From Dactylis glomerata (lineage: Eukaryota > Streptophyta > Magnoliopsida > Poales > Poaceae): a stretch of 64,000 bases of DNA. The notes below the pieces were generated by a model that was not told the DNA's origin, searched no databases, and saw nothing but the letters and a program-made list of their open reading frames with translations. Position 1 is the first letter of the stretch, and the number at the start of each line of letters is the position of its first letter. The stretch is from the NCBI GenBank assembly GCA_007115705.1, contig QXEO01000144.1, forward strand, positions 574,243-638,242, read 5' to 3'. This document shows, piece by piece, positions 1-10,503 of this stretch. The position numbers and the translations under genes were made by a program.

Positions 1-434
1 TCTGATGGCCGTACTTGGTCCCAGGAAGCTATGCAGGACACAAAGAAGCAAGTTACGCTGGTATTTACAGTTGGCTATTACATACCTATTTTAGATTGAG
101 TTTAGATGAGATCATCCAATTATTTTAAATGACCAAGTCAGTGACATTTCATTTGCCAGACACATATGCCTAAACACCTGTCCATTTGTCTCATACTCCT
201 TTAGTATATCTTCAGGTTTCAGTAGTAGAATTCTAAGGCTATTTTAATGATCTGTTTTGTTTCGAGAGCTAGGCACGGCAAAATCGAAGAGCTAACCGCA
301 TTTCCTTATCACGCATGCTCCCTTTTTTTGTTATTTCTTTGCCTACCTGAAGGATATTAACTGGCTTGTGTATTATCTCTGGTGCCGTCTAGATTTCTTG
401 CGGATGACCCTTATGGTGCTCCGGAATAGGATTC
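1..434. other. Low-GC unassigned sequence left of the Tat element
   Basis: No complete gene is visible. It belongs to the same original sequence as 10,504-11,477, because the retrotransposon between them is flanked by a 5-bp duplication. Positions 1-51 read as an open, coding-like stretch (SDGRTWSQEAMQDTKKQ) followed by a possible splice donor, and about 352-434 is open in another frame. These could be exon remnants. I infer that this is the interior of the CACTA element ending at 19,088, but no left terminus is inside the window. Confidence 0.4.
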
Positions 435-439
435 CTATC
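435..439. repeat. Left target-site duplication of the Tat element (CTATC)
   Basis: CTATC immediately precedes the LTR start TGTCGG and is repeated exactly at 10,499-10,503 after the LTR end CGACA. A 5-bp duplication is the normal signature of Gypsy integration. Confidence 0.95.
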
Positions 440-1344
440 TGTCGGTGTTCTGGATACCGGGGTATCCCGGTCCACCTGCTCCTGGGCCCCGTCATCGGCC
501 CAACTTCAGCCCAGGGGAGAACCAACGACCCAAGCTACGGAGAAGACCCTCATGAGGAGGCGCCTCATGAGGAGAACGACGGTGGAAACTGCTAAGGACC
601 AGAAGACCTCCTCACGAGCCCCCGCTGGTGAGGAGAGGGACCAAGTCCACGTCAGCTCAGCACGTTGGCGTGCAAAGCAAGAAGATAAAGGACAGAAGAC
701 CGCGTACCGCCCACGCTACCCCCGACAGGGAGGAGACCAACTTTCGCTGTGCCTGCCCAAAGCGGCACAGTGGTTGTTGGCCACCCCCTAAAAATAGCGT
801 GGACGGTACAGGGCGCCAGAAGAAGACGTCAGCTTCCTCCACCCACTCCTGTGGACCGGCGCCACTACCCTACGAAGACTACGTCCACAGAAGAGCGTAG
901 TCTACAGCTGTCCTCCCTCCTTGGCCGTGTGTGTGGCAACCCCTTCCCCAAGAAGATAAGGGGAAGGAGGACCTTGGCGCTATAAAAGGAGGGGGAGGCC
1001 GCCCCTTAGATGGGATCTGATCTTCTCCAAGTTGCTAGCTGGGCACGCAGGTTCTTCAACCTCTGGCCAGCTAGAGCTTTGTAACCAAGACCTTGTACTC
1101 CTCGCGAGGTGTCGCGTTGTAATACAAGAAGGCAGGAAGTAGGGGTGTTACCTCACCATGAGGGCCCTGAACCTGGGTAAAGCTCGGCGTCTCTCTCTGC
1201 AGTGCGTAGTGCATTCGACAACTCGAGGCTTCCGTCGCCGTGCTTCATTGCGATCCTAGATCTCACACGTTCAGCCCCCTGCGTTCGAATCTTTGGGTCT
1301 GTCGCGTGGTACCCCGTGTTCTTGCGACACGAAATCCATCGACA
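440..1344 (+). repeat. 5' LTR of the Tat element
   Basis: The 905-bp LTR starts TGTCGGTG and ends CATCGACA, matching 9,593-10,498. It contains a TATA box at 981-988 and three perfect 10-bp palindromes (two CCTCATGAGG, one CCTCGCGAGG). Two GTG/ATG-initiated reading frames in it are not conserved as coding and are ignored. Confidence 0.95.
981..988 (+). promoter_or_regulatory. TATA box of the Tat 5' LTR
   Basis: TATAAAAG in a GC-rich LTR, conserved at 10,135-10,142 in the other LTR. It is followed by a purine run (GGAGGGGGAGG). It lies about 540 bp from the LTR start, so U3 is roughly 540-570 bp. Confidence 0.75.
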
Positions 1345-1367
1345 TTTGGCGCGCCAGATAGGGGGCT
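1345..1367 (+). other. Primer-binding region of the Tat element
   Basis: TTTGGCGCGCCAGATAGG begins directly after the 5' LTR. The TGGCGC core is the usual start of a tRNA-primed minus-strand site. I do not assign the tRNA from memory with confidence. Confidence 0.7.
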
Positions 1368-1398
1368 GTGGTGTGTTTTCTCCTAGATCTGCTTCGAC

Positions 1399-3912
1399 AT
1401 GGCCGACGCCAAAGCAAGGCTCAAGCGTCTTCGCCGTCGCAACGCTGTTCGGGGGCAAACCGAGCCCATCTTCCATCGTCGTGAAGCTTCGGCCGAGGAG
1501 GAAGAGGAGGAAGATCTAGAGTCCTCCTACCTCCCGTCCGGGCGTACAGAGCCTTCGCTCTCCTTCACCGCCATCGCCACTTCTCGCGCTCGTTCTAGGA
1601 GTCAGCTGTCTCCTGCGCAGGCTCTCGCCATGGCGCAGGAGCTGCTGCGCTATCAACCCACTGATGATGGGCGTGAGGGGTGGCGCGCTCGAATCGCCGA
1701 ACTCGTCGCCATCGCCAACGAAGACCCAGCCCAGGGAGGAGCCCAGGGCGCAGGAGACCCAGATCCGGCGGCGGGGCGTCGCGCCCCGGGCGCCGGAGAT
1801 GGGAAGGCCACCAAGGCCAAGAAGGTGGTTTCCCGCGCCGCATCTTCGCCGCGCGGGGAGCCCAGCTACCAAATCGTCCAACGCGCTCCGGAAGACGCAC
1901 GCGTCTCCCTCGAGCGCTGCCGCGAAAATCATGACCGCGCCATCGACGACATCGGCAAAGCTGGCAAGAACGTCAGGACCCCCGGCGACCCCATCTACAA
2001 CCCCGGGTGTCTTGCTCTCACTCGCCAGCAACGCTACGTCGTCTGGCCTGACAAGTTCAAGACGGACATCGGCGCGCATTACGACGGGACCACCAACCCC
2101 GTCGAATTCCTCCAGCTCTACGTCGTCGCCGTCCAGGCCGCGCGTGGAGATCAGCGTGCCATGGCCAATTGGTTCCCCATGGCCCTCAAGGACGCTCCGC
2201 GAACTTGGCTCATGAATCTTCCTCACGAATCCGTGACTTCATGGAAGGATTTATGTCGTCAGTTCGTTGCCAACTTCATGCCCACGTACGAGCGCCCCGC
2301 TACTAAGAACGATCTTAAGGCGGTGCGTCAGTACAAGGGCGAGACGCTTCGTCAGTATATCCAGCGCTTCAGCTAGATGAGGAACAAGATCCCCAGGATC
2401 TCTAACGAGGAGGTCATCTCCGCGTTCTCCACGGGCGTCTCCGACATCAAGATGAGGGAGAAGCTGTCCATGAATGATGAGCTGACTTCCGTCGTCAGGA
2501 TCTTCGAGATCGCCGACCGCTGCGTCAAGGCCGAGGAGGGGAGGCTCTTCGTGCACAACCTGCCGGAGGCGCTTCCCCCAAAGCCTAAGTCCAAGGACCC
2601 CAAGCGAAAGGAGGCCGCTGTCCTCGCGGCGGAACCAGATCATAAGCAACGCCGCGGGGACCGCTCCGAACGCGACAAAGGTCGTCGTCGCCGCTACTGC
2701 ATTCTCCACAAGAAGGACACCCACAATACCGACGATTGTTGGATTGTCCGAAAGTTTCATGAAGAAAATGATGTCTCCAAGCGCCACGGGGGTGGCCGCA
2801 GCTACGGCAAGAGTGGATCCCGGGGCGATCGCCGCGACGACGACCACGAGGAAGGTCGCCGCCGTGAGGGTCTGTCTCGAGCCGATCCCGAGCCGCTGCC
2901 GCTGCCCCCACCAGCAAACGATCGTCGGGAGGAGAACCAGGGAGGCTATCAAGAGCCGCGAGACTTCGCCGCTTGCCTCCTGGGTGGAGCTCAAGCTCCT
3001 TTGTCTAACCGACACTTCAAGCAGCTGTCGCGAGAGATCGCGGCGGCACAGCCCAACGTCGGCAACCGCCTAATGAAGTGGTCAACGTGCAAGATCGGCT
3101 TCGACGAGGAGGACCATCCGGCCTCCACCAGGGGCGTGGGCACAATTCCTCTCTTGTGCACGCCAACCATCAACAACGTCGCCGTCAATCGCACTCTCAT
3201 CGACGGAGGGGCGGGCCTCAACATCATCTCGGTCGAGATCTTCGAAAAGATGCAGGTGCCGTACCACCGGCTCATGCCAACTCGACCATTCTTCGGGGTA
3301 ACCGAAGGGTCTACAACGCCAATTGGGCAGGTATGCCTGCCCGTTACCTTCGGCACCCGGGACAACTACAGGACCGAGAGCCTCGACTTCGACGTCGCCT
3401 ACATTGCGCTGCCATACAATGCCATTCTCGGCTATCCAGCCCTGGCAAGGTTTGTGGCAGCTATGCATCATGGCTTCAACGTCCTCAAGATTCAGGGCAC
3501 CAATGGCACGATCACCGTGCGCTGCAATGAGAAGGATGCTCTCCGATCGGTGGAGCATGTCTACCGTGAGGCCGCCACCATGTTCCCCGCCGACGAAGAT
3601 CTACTGGAACACTCCGGCGACCTCGCGAGGAAGAAGCAGCTCGTATCCCAAGAGCGGGCTGCTGCGAAGAAGGCCTCTCTTGAGCCCCACCTGCAGGGCT
3701 CAATAGGAAAGAAGTTCGCCGCCTCTGCATCGCCTACTCCAAGCGAGGACCTAGTCCATCCGATGCTGGACATGAGCATTGGGGAAGCCGAGGTACCCTC
3801 AGGGAGGAGGCCCCAGTTCACCCAAGAGCGCTCTGCAACCAAGAAGGTCCCGCTTCAGGCTGGGGGCTGCGAAAACTTCGTCACCATCGGGGCAGGGCTT
3901 TCCCCCAAATAG
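1399..3912 (+). pseudogene. gag: Gag and aspartic protease of the Tat element (two in-frame stops)
   Basis: One reading frame from ATG 1399. Residues 1-180 are low-complexity and charged. The retrotransposon gag domain lies around 2,050-2,480 (DKFKTDIGAHYDG..., then a W/F-rich helical core). A zinc knuckle (C-x2-x-H...H...C, from CILH to DDC) is at 2,698-2,739. The aspartic-protease core LIDGGAGLNII is near 3,196-3,230, with DGG in place of the commoner D(S/T)G, as often seen in this lineage. TAG at 2,374-2,376 interrupts gag and TAG at 3,910-3,912 ends the segment; the frame continues unchanged after each, so both are substitutions. Gag would form the capsid and protease would mature the polyprotein. 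Confidence 0.9.
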
Positions 3913-5178
3913 GAAAGCGCGTTCGTCACCTTCCTGCGGGCAAACTCTGACATGTTCGCTTGGACTCCGTCAGATATGCCCGGCGTTCCCAGGGAGGTGA
4001 TTGAGCACCACTTAGCCGTGTGCCCTCAGGCACACCCCGTGAAGCAGAAGACTAGGAAACAAGCGCAAGAGAAGCAGGACTTCATAGTCAAGGAAATAGA
4101 GAAGCTGGAGAAGGCCAAGCTAATACGCGAGGTAGCCCACCCCACCTGGATTGCAAATCCGGTGGTCGTCCCAAAGTCAAATGGCAGTGGGCGCCTCTGC
4201 GTGGACTTCACAAGTCTCAACAAGGCCTGCCCCAAGGATCCTTATCCGCTCCCAAGGATAGATCAAATCGTCGACTCCACCGCCGGCTGTGACCTCCTTT
4301 GCTTCTTGGATGCTTTCTCCGGCTATCATCAGATCAAGATGGGAAAGGAGGCCGAGGAGAAGACCGCCTTTATCACGCCTTGTGGTGTGTACTGCTACGT
4401 CTGCATGCCTTTCGGCCTGAAGAACGCAGGAGCCACCTTCCAAAGGCTCATGCGCAAGGCCCTGGGGGCTCAGATGGGAAGCAATGCGGAGGCCTACGTC
4501 GACGACATCGTCGTCAAGACTCGCGAGAGTCACACCTTCATCGAGGATCTGGAAGAAACATTCGTCAACCTGAGAAAGGTAAACATCAAGCTCAACCCCG
4601 CCAAGTGTGCCTTCGGCGTACCGTCGGGAAAACTGTTGGGGTTCCTCGTGTCCCATCGCGGGATAGAGGCGAACCCTGACAAGGTCAAGGCCATCGAAGA
4701 AATGCGTCCACCACGCAATCTCAAGGAGATGCAACGCCTCACGGGATGCATGGCAGCCCTGGGGCGCTTCATCGCGAGGAGTGGGGAGAAAGCCCTGCCC
4801 TTCTTCAAGCTCATGAAGCGCACTGGGAAGTTTGAGTGGACTCCGAAAGCCGACAAGGCCTTCGCTGAGTTGAAAAGGTACCTCACGAGCCCACCGATCA
4901 TGGTTGCCCCAACATTCCACGAGCCCTTGCTACTCTACATCACGACAACTCCAAGGACTGCAAGTGCCGTTCTCGTCGCGGAGCGAGACGCAAAGGTGAT
5001 CGCCAAGGAAGAGGTCGGTCCTCCCGGTCCGGGGGCACCTCGCGAGGAAGAGGCCGCTGCACCTCCCGTCCCTCAAGAGGAACCGCCCGCTGCATCTCCG
5101 CCGACCGAGCCGCTCTCTCAGAGCAACGCTCAAAAGCCTCCCCAGGAGGAAGCTCCCGAGGGTGTCACCAAGGTGTAG
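3913..5178 (+). pseudogene. pol: Reverse transcriptase and start of RNase H of the Tat element
   Basis: Same frame as gag-protease. Reverse-transcriptase motifs appear in order: WIANPVVVPKSNG, RLCVDFTSLNKACPKD, CFLDAFSGYHQI, MPFGLKNAGATFQ, and the catalytic YVDDIVVK at about 4,495-4,518. GFLVSHRGIEANPDK follows, then the RNase H entry LLLYITTTPRTASAVL. Here a roughly 60-residue Pro/Glu-rich insertion (about 5,000-5,175) precedes the TAG at 5,176-5,178. It copies the RNA genome into DNA inside virus-like particles. This copy cannot give a full polyprotein. Confidence 0.92.
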
Positions 5179-5865
5179 AAGCCCGTATACTTCGTCAGCA
5201 CGGTGCTACGCGACGCTCGGGAGCGCTACACCATGCAGCAAAAGCTGCTCTACACCCTGCTCATCGCTTCGCGGAAGCTACGCCACTACTTCCAGGGTCA
5301 CCCGATAAAGGTGGTAACCGATCGTCCCCTGGAGACCATCCTACGCAATCCCAACGTCATTGGGCGGGTGGCAGAATGGGCCGTGGAGCTTCAACCCTTC
5401 GAGATCTCCTTCGAAACTACAAAGGTAATCAAGAGCAAGGCTTTGGCCAAGTTCACTGCAGAATGGACCGATCCGTTCGCCGATGAGCCTCCAGAGGTGG
5501 AGTCAACACTCCCAGGAGAGGAGGCCCCAGGCCTCTGGGTCATGCACTTCGACGGCGCCTTCAACCTCCCCGGCGCGGGAGCTGGTGCTGTCCTGACCTC
5601 TCCCTCTGGAGACAAGCTCTTCTACGCCGTACAACTCTGCTTTAAGCCTGAGCACAAGGTCTCCAACAACATCGCAGAATATGAAGGACTACTCGCCGGC
5701 TTAAGGGCGGCGAACGCTTTGGGCATCAAGCGCCTCATCGTCAAGGGAGATTCACAACTGGTTGTGAACTTCTCGAACAAGAGCTACACTCCAAAGGATG
5801 AGCACATGGCGGCTTATCTCGAGGAGCATCGAAAGATGGAAAACGCTTCCAAGGCTTGGAGCTGA
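5179..5865 (+). pseudogene. pol: RNase H remainder and archaeal-type second RNase H of the Tat element
   Basis: The frame continues after the 5,176 stop: KPVYFVSTVLRDARERYT, then HPIKVVTDRPLETIL. A second RNase H follows (5,540-5,850), with acidic residues in MHFDGAF, NIAEYEGLL and VKGDSQL. This additional domain is diagnostic of Tat elements. At about 5,840 the frame shifts by what looks like a one-base loss, ending this ORF at 5,865 while the integrase continues in the third frame. Confidence 0.9.
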
Positions 5866-7346
5866 AGCACATCCCGAGAGGAGAAAATGTGGAAGCCGAC
5901 GAGATCGCCAAGCGCGCCTCTCATCGCCTGGCACAACCTGCCGGCATCTTTGAGGAGCGTCTCTTCAGACCGTCCGCTTCTCCATCGTCATCTGGATCAG
6001 ACCCACCACCTGCCCTACCGCCGCCGCCGGAGCAGGGGGCTCCAGACTGCGGGCCTCCTTCGGGTGACCGCGTCCTTCTGGCATTGGCACGGCAGGAGGG
6101 AGTGGATTGGATCCTCGAGCTCAAGGCCTTCCTCACCAGCAGCATGCTTCCCGAGGATGAAGAGGAGGCCGAAAGGATCGTGCGTCAAGCTTCGGGCTAC
6201 TGCGTCAAGGATGGTGACTTGTACCGGCGTCGCCCAAACGGCGTCGCTCTGAAGTGCATATCTACTCACCAAGGCCAGGAGCTTCTCAGGGACATCCACG
6301 CCGGCGAGTGCGGCCATCATGCTTCTGCTGCAACTCTGGCCGCAAAGGCATATCGAAGCGGCTTCTACTGGCCTTCGGCGCTCGGGGATGCGGCGGAGAT
6401 GGTCAAGAGGTGCGAGGCATGCCAATTCCATGCCAAGCAGATCCACCAGCCGGCGCAGGAGCTGCAAACCATCCCACTCACTTGGCCCTTTGCAGTTTGG
6501 GGGCTAGATATCCTTGGTCCGTTCCCTAGAGCGCAAGGGGGCTACCGTTACCTCTACGTCGCCATCGACAAATTCACCAAGTGGGTGGAGGTGGAACCGG
6601 TGTGCACCATCCCGGCCAGGTCCGCAGTCAAGTTCATCCGTGGGCTGGTCTGTCGTTTTGGTGTGCCTAACCGCATAATCACCGACAACGGCAGCCAGTT
6701 CACCAGCGGACTGTTCCAGGAGTACTGTGCATCGGCCGGCATCAAGATCTGTTTCGCCTCCGTCGCCTACCCCCAGAGCAATGGCCAAGCCGAGCGTGCT
6801 AACGCCGAGGTCCTCAAGGGACTCAAGACGAAAAGCTTCAACGCAAAGCTCGAAGCCTGCGGCAAAAAATGGTTAGACAACCTCCAATCCATCTTGTGGT
6901 CCATCAGGACTACCGCCACCAAACCCACTGGAGAGACCCCTTTCTTCTTGGTCTATGGGGCGGAGGCTGTTCTTCCCACCGACGTCAAGTTCGGGTCGCC
7001 AAGAGTGCTCGCCTTCGACGAAATTCGCCAAGAGGACCTCATCAAGGATCGCCTCCTCCTGCTCGAAGAAGCTCAGTGCCAAGCCGCGCTTCGCGCCGCG
7101 AGGTACCAGCAAGGACTACGCCACTACCATAGCCGCCATGTTCGAGCAAGGACTCTGGAGGTCGGCGACCTGGTGCTGAGGAGAATACTCTCTCGCGAGG
7201 GCCTGCACAAGCTGTCTCCAATGTGGGAAGGACCCTTCAAGGTGACGCACATCGCCAGGCCAGGCTCGGCGCGGCTGGAAACCGCAGAAGGCGTGCCGGT
7301 GGGGAACCCGTGGAACATAGCTCATCTGCGAAAGTTCTACCCTTAG
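5856..7346 (+). pseudogene. pol: Integrase of the Tat element
   Basis: This is the longest intact stretch of pol (about 490 codons) but it is separated from reverse transcriptase by a frameshift. Zn-binding HHCC: HAGECGHH and CEAC (about 6,298-6,423). Catalytic core D-D-E: GLDILGPF, ITDNGSQF and QAERANAEV. The C-terminal part has SPMWEGPFKV, a GPY/F-type motif, and ends IAHLRKFYP before TAG. It would insert cDNA into the genome. Confidence 0.92.
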
Positions 7347-8350
7347 GTTCCTCACGAGGAGATAAAGACCGTTTTCACGGCACTTGTATCAGCTCAAACT
7401 GCTCTTAAGCACTGATATTAAGTTATTGCGCAACATAGCACCTCTGCTTCGGCATGACATTAAAATGGCATGAAGTCCATTTATTTTCTGTTATACCCCA
7501 CGCGGCAGGGGGCTAGGCACGGTGTCTATGCTGGGGCCTTTGCCCGGAAAACAGCAAGCCCGAAAAACCCGAAGGGAGTGAGCTCTGGTCGGGGGCGACG
7601 ACCCTGTTATCGATCACCTCCAAATACCCATGGTGCTTAGTTCCTCGCGAAGTACACCAGAAAATAAAAAATCTTCGAGGAAAGTCCAAGGTGTGCCCAA
7701 GGCACCCGCTAAGGACCGGCACCTCGTGAGCAACCCTCACGAGGAAGCAAGGACGCGTCGATGCAACAAGCATCCGCAGGAAGATTCCCTCTACCGAGGA
7801 AGGCCTAACGTGGCAGGATTATTGAAGACCAAGGCCGCTCCGATCATCTTGCGAAGGAGACACAGATCCGGAGGCCCGCGCCAGGCCCTTTACCTCGTGA
7901 GCAACCCTTGCGAGGTGTCGACGGTCTTTGGGCTCTCTTAAGCGTCGACGTTTTCACGTCCGTGAGGGTCCAGCTTCCCTCAACGACGAGGAAGGCCCCG
8001 TGAATCGCCACGCGCGGCAATTTGCTCTTAGCTGCTAGCACAGATAGTGCCACGCTCCTCCACGACGGAGAAGGTCCCTGTGCCGGTCACAGGGGCATCT
8101 TATTCGCCTTCTTTTTTCGTTTGTTTTATCGACTTGTTTTTTCCGTTTTTGGGGATTTGGGGTTTTTTCTTTTCCAACTCTTTCTTCAACTTTTTGTCTC
8201 AGGAATCGTCCAATGTGTCGTCGGCGCCGACCCCATCTCGAGCTCTGAGGCGAAGGGAGGCCTCCCGTCGACGCTAACAGCTCACTAGGGCTCTCGAGCG
8301 TGCGAATGACCAGGACAATGAAGATCAATGAGAAGCGAAATGCAAGATAG
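7347..8350. other. Non-coding spacer after Tat integrase
   Basis: No convincing sense ORF. It contains several copies of a hairpin-forming motif (CCTCGTGAG...CTCACGAGG at 7,722-7,744 and a variant near 7,890) and a T-rich stretch at about 8,100-8,200. It separates integrase from the antisense ORF. Confidence 0.6.
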
Positions 8351-9215
8351 CTAATAAGTAGAGTTCATTGAAGCATTCCCAGCAAGGGGACGAGCAAAGG
8401 CACGGCGGGGCATACCCCGCCGGCGAGGACTACACAGCAAAAGAGGGGAGGAGACTAGCTCCCCTCCCCAGAAGACTACCGCGCTAGGACCTCCTCTCCA
8501 CTGCGCCGCGGGCTGGGGGTAGGTGCGGCGGACGCCACCGGCGGTGAAGATCTGCACCGAATCCTCCAGCGCCCCCAGCTTGAAGCGGAAGACGAGGTGG
8601 TCGCCGACGCGGAGCCGATGGCCGAGGGCGAAGGCCCTCCAGCGGCCGGAGAGGACGGCGTTGCCGCCCGCTCCGAGGAGGATGTCCATAGGCCAGAAGA
8701 GATCTGGCCTGCTCTGGTCCCCCAGGGCAATCTCCTCGGCGGCCGCGCCGGGGGCGTAAACCACCCTCCGGACTGCGTCGGGCAGCCGGAGGGAGCTGAA
8801 GCCCGGAGCGTCGACGACGACGAGGAGCTCCAGGAAGCGGGACCTCGGGCCGATGAGGGGTCCCAGCACAGGCCAGAGGATCTGCAGCTGGGGGAAGGGG
8901 GCCCAGGGCGGCCTCCACCTCCCGGAGTACCCGGTCAACGCTCCCCGGGGCGTGGGGAGCAGGCGCCGCCGCCAGCGGCGACGGCGAGTTCAGAGCGCCT
9001 CCAAGCGCGGGACCCCTAAGGGTCAGGGCGCCGGAGGTCCCCGAGGCGGCGCGGTTCGCCTCGTCCTGCCTCGGCGTGCCAATGTGAAGGGGGCCGCCGG
9101 CGCCGGGCGTCCACCGGGCCGGGATCTTCGCCTTGTTCCCGCTGCCCGGGGGGCGTCCGCGGCGCTTGGCCCCAGAGCTTGACCCAGCGACGGCGACGGA
9201 GGCGGAGGGATCCAT
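8351..9215 (-). pseudogene. Antisense ORF: AT-hook plus B3-like DNA-binding protein in the Tat element
   Basis: The gene lies antisense to the retrotransposon, between integrase and the 3' LTR. The first frame starts at 9,215 (MDPSASVAVAGSSS) and has an AT-hook-like RRGRPPGSGNK at residues 18-28, then a Pro/Ala-rich linker. The second frame (8,938-8,351) contains FLELLVVVDAPGF, SLRLPDAV, SGRWRAFALGHRL, VGDHLVFRFKL and SVQIFTAGG. These match the layout of a plant B3 domain: N-terminal strand, RLP, W-x-x-F, GD-x-x-VFR, final strand. The two frames switch at roughly 8,890-8,935, probably a single indel. Antisense post-pol ORFs are known in Tat-lineage elements; the B3 reading is my inference from motifs. 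It might bind element or host DNA. Confidence 0.6.
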
Positions 9216-9592
9216 CAGCTTGGGGGCGTGGAGGAAGAAGTGGCACTGGAGGAAGGAGGTGAAGTGTCGGAGGTCTCGAGGAGACCCTATTTAAGGGGGG
9301 CGTCCGGCGTCGATGCGTCAAATCTCAGCGCGGGAATCGAAGCGTTGGCGCAGCGCTCCGCAGTGAAGCGACGCGCCATCATGATGGTTTGACGCCTCGG
9401 GGACTGTAGCGTCGCCCGCCGTTTCGTCTCACCAGCTGCGGCCGCGCCACGTGTCCGGAGCCTCTGCTTCTTCACATGGTCCTCTGCCCGCGCGGTTGAC
9501 GCGTGCTGTTGGAGGGCCCAGCAGCTTCTGGGGCCCCCGGCCCTTCGCTCCCTCAAGAGGGCGCGTTGACGGGCCGGGCTCCCGGGGGCTAC
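9216..9592. other. Region upstream of the antisense ORF, ending at the Tat polypurine tract
   Basis: GC-rich, with no conserved ORF. It would hold the promoter/5' leader of the antisense ORF. The plus-strand end (CCCGGGGGCTAC at 9,581-9,592) sits where the polypurine tract should be, but only five consecutive Gs are pure, so the tract is weak or degenerate. Confidence 0.5.
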
Positions 9593-10498
9593 TGTCGATG
9601 TTCTAGATACCGGGGTATCCCGGTCCACCTGCTCCTGGGCCCCGTCATCGGCCCATCTTCAGCCCAGGGGAGAACCAACGACCCAAGCTACGGAGAAGAC
9701 CCTCATGAGGAGGCGCATCATGAGGAGAACGACGGTGGAAACTGCTAAGGACCAGAAGACCTCCTCACGAGCCCTCGCTGGTGAGGAGAGGGACCAAGTC
9801 CACGTCAGCTCAGCACATTGGCGTGCAGAGCAAGAAGATAAAGGACAGAAGACCGCGTACTGCACACGCTACCCCCGACAGGGAGGAGACCAACTTTCGC
9901 TGTGCCTGCCCAAAGCGGCACAGTGGTTGTTGGCCACCCCCCTAAAAATAGCGTGAACGGTGCAGGGCGCCAGAAGAAGATGTCAGCTTCCTCCACCCAC
10001 TCCTGTGGACCGGCGCCACTACCCTACGAAGACTACGTCCACAGAACAGCGTAGTCTACAGCTGTCCTCCCTCCTTGGCCGTGTGTGTGGCAACCCCTTC
10101 CCCAAGAAGATAAGGGGAAGGAGGACCTTGGCGCTATAAAAGGAGGGGGAGGCCGCCCCTTAGATGGGATCTGATCTTCTCCAAGCTGCTAGCTGGGCAC
10201 ACAGGTTCTTCAACCTCTGGCCAGCTAGAGCTTTATAACCAAGACCTTGTACTCCTCGCGAGGTGTCGCGTTGTAATACAAGAAGGCAGGAAGTAGGGGT
10301 GTTACCTCACCACGAGGGCCCTGAACCTGGGTAAAGCTCGGCGTCTCTCTCTGCAGTGCATAGTGTGTTCGACAACTCGAGGCTTCCGTCACCGTGCTTC
10401 GTTGCGATCCTAGATCTCACACGTTCAGCCCCCTGTGTTCGAATCTTTGGGTCCGTCGCGTGGTACCCCGTGTTCTTGCGACACGAAATCCATCGACA
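9593..10498 (+). repeat. 3' LTR of the Tat element
   Basis: 906 bp, TGTCGATG...CATCGACA, about 97% identical to 440-1,344. The TATA box TATAAAAG is at 10,135-10,142. Most differences from the 5' LTR are transitions. The second CCTCATGAGG palindrome has decayed here, while the first (9,701-9,710) and CCTCGCGAGG (10,254-10,263) are intact. Confidence 0.95.
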
Positions 10499-10503
10499 CT
10501 ATC
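10499..10503. repeat. Right target-site duplication of the Tat element (CTATC)
   Basis: Exact repeat of 435-439 immediately after the 3' LTR. Confidence 0.95.

Larger units (their letters stand above)
440..10498 (+). mobile_element. Complete Tat/Retand-lineage Ty3/Gypsy LTR retrotransposon
   Basis: This is a 10.06-kb element with two LTRs of 905 and 906 bp, TG...CA ends, a 5-bp duplication, a primer-binding region, gag, protease, reverse transcriptase, RNase H, a second archaeal-type RNase H, and integrase. A 2.2-kb region after integrase holds an antisense ORF. The second RNase H between RNase H and integrase, plus an extra post-pol ORF, define the Tat (Ogre/Retand/Grande-like) lineage. By hand count the LTRs differ at about 24 substitutions and one indel (about 2.7%). 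At a commonly used grass LTR rate of 1.3e-8 per site per year this is roughly 1 million years. The copy is defective: three TAG stops and one frameshift interrupt gag-pol. Confidence 0.93.

Noticed and set aside
1516..2226. 236-aa minus-strand frame opposite Tat gag, and 254-aa frame at 2,251-3,015
   Set aside because: Antisense shadows of high-GC gag; no motifs, unlike the antisense ORF at 8,351-9,215.
8523..9182. Plus-strand frames at 8,523-9,182
   Set aside because: Shadows of the antisense B3-like ORF; Arg/Pro/Gly-rich translation without motifs.
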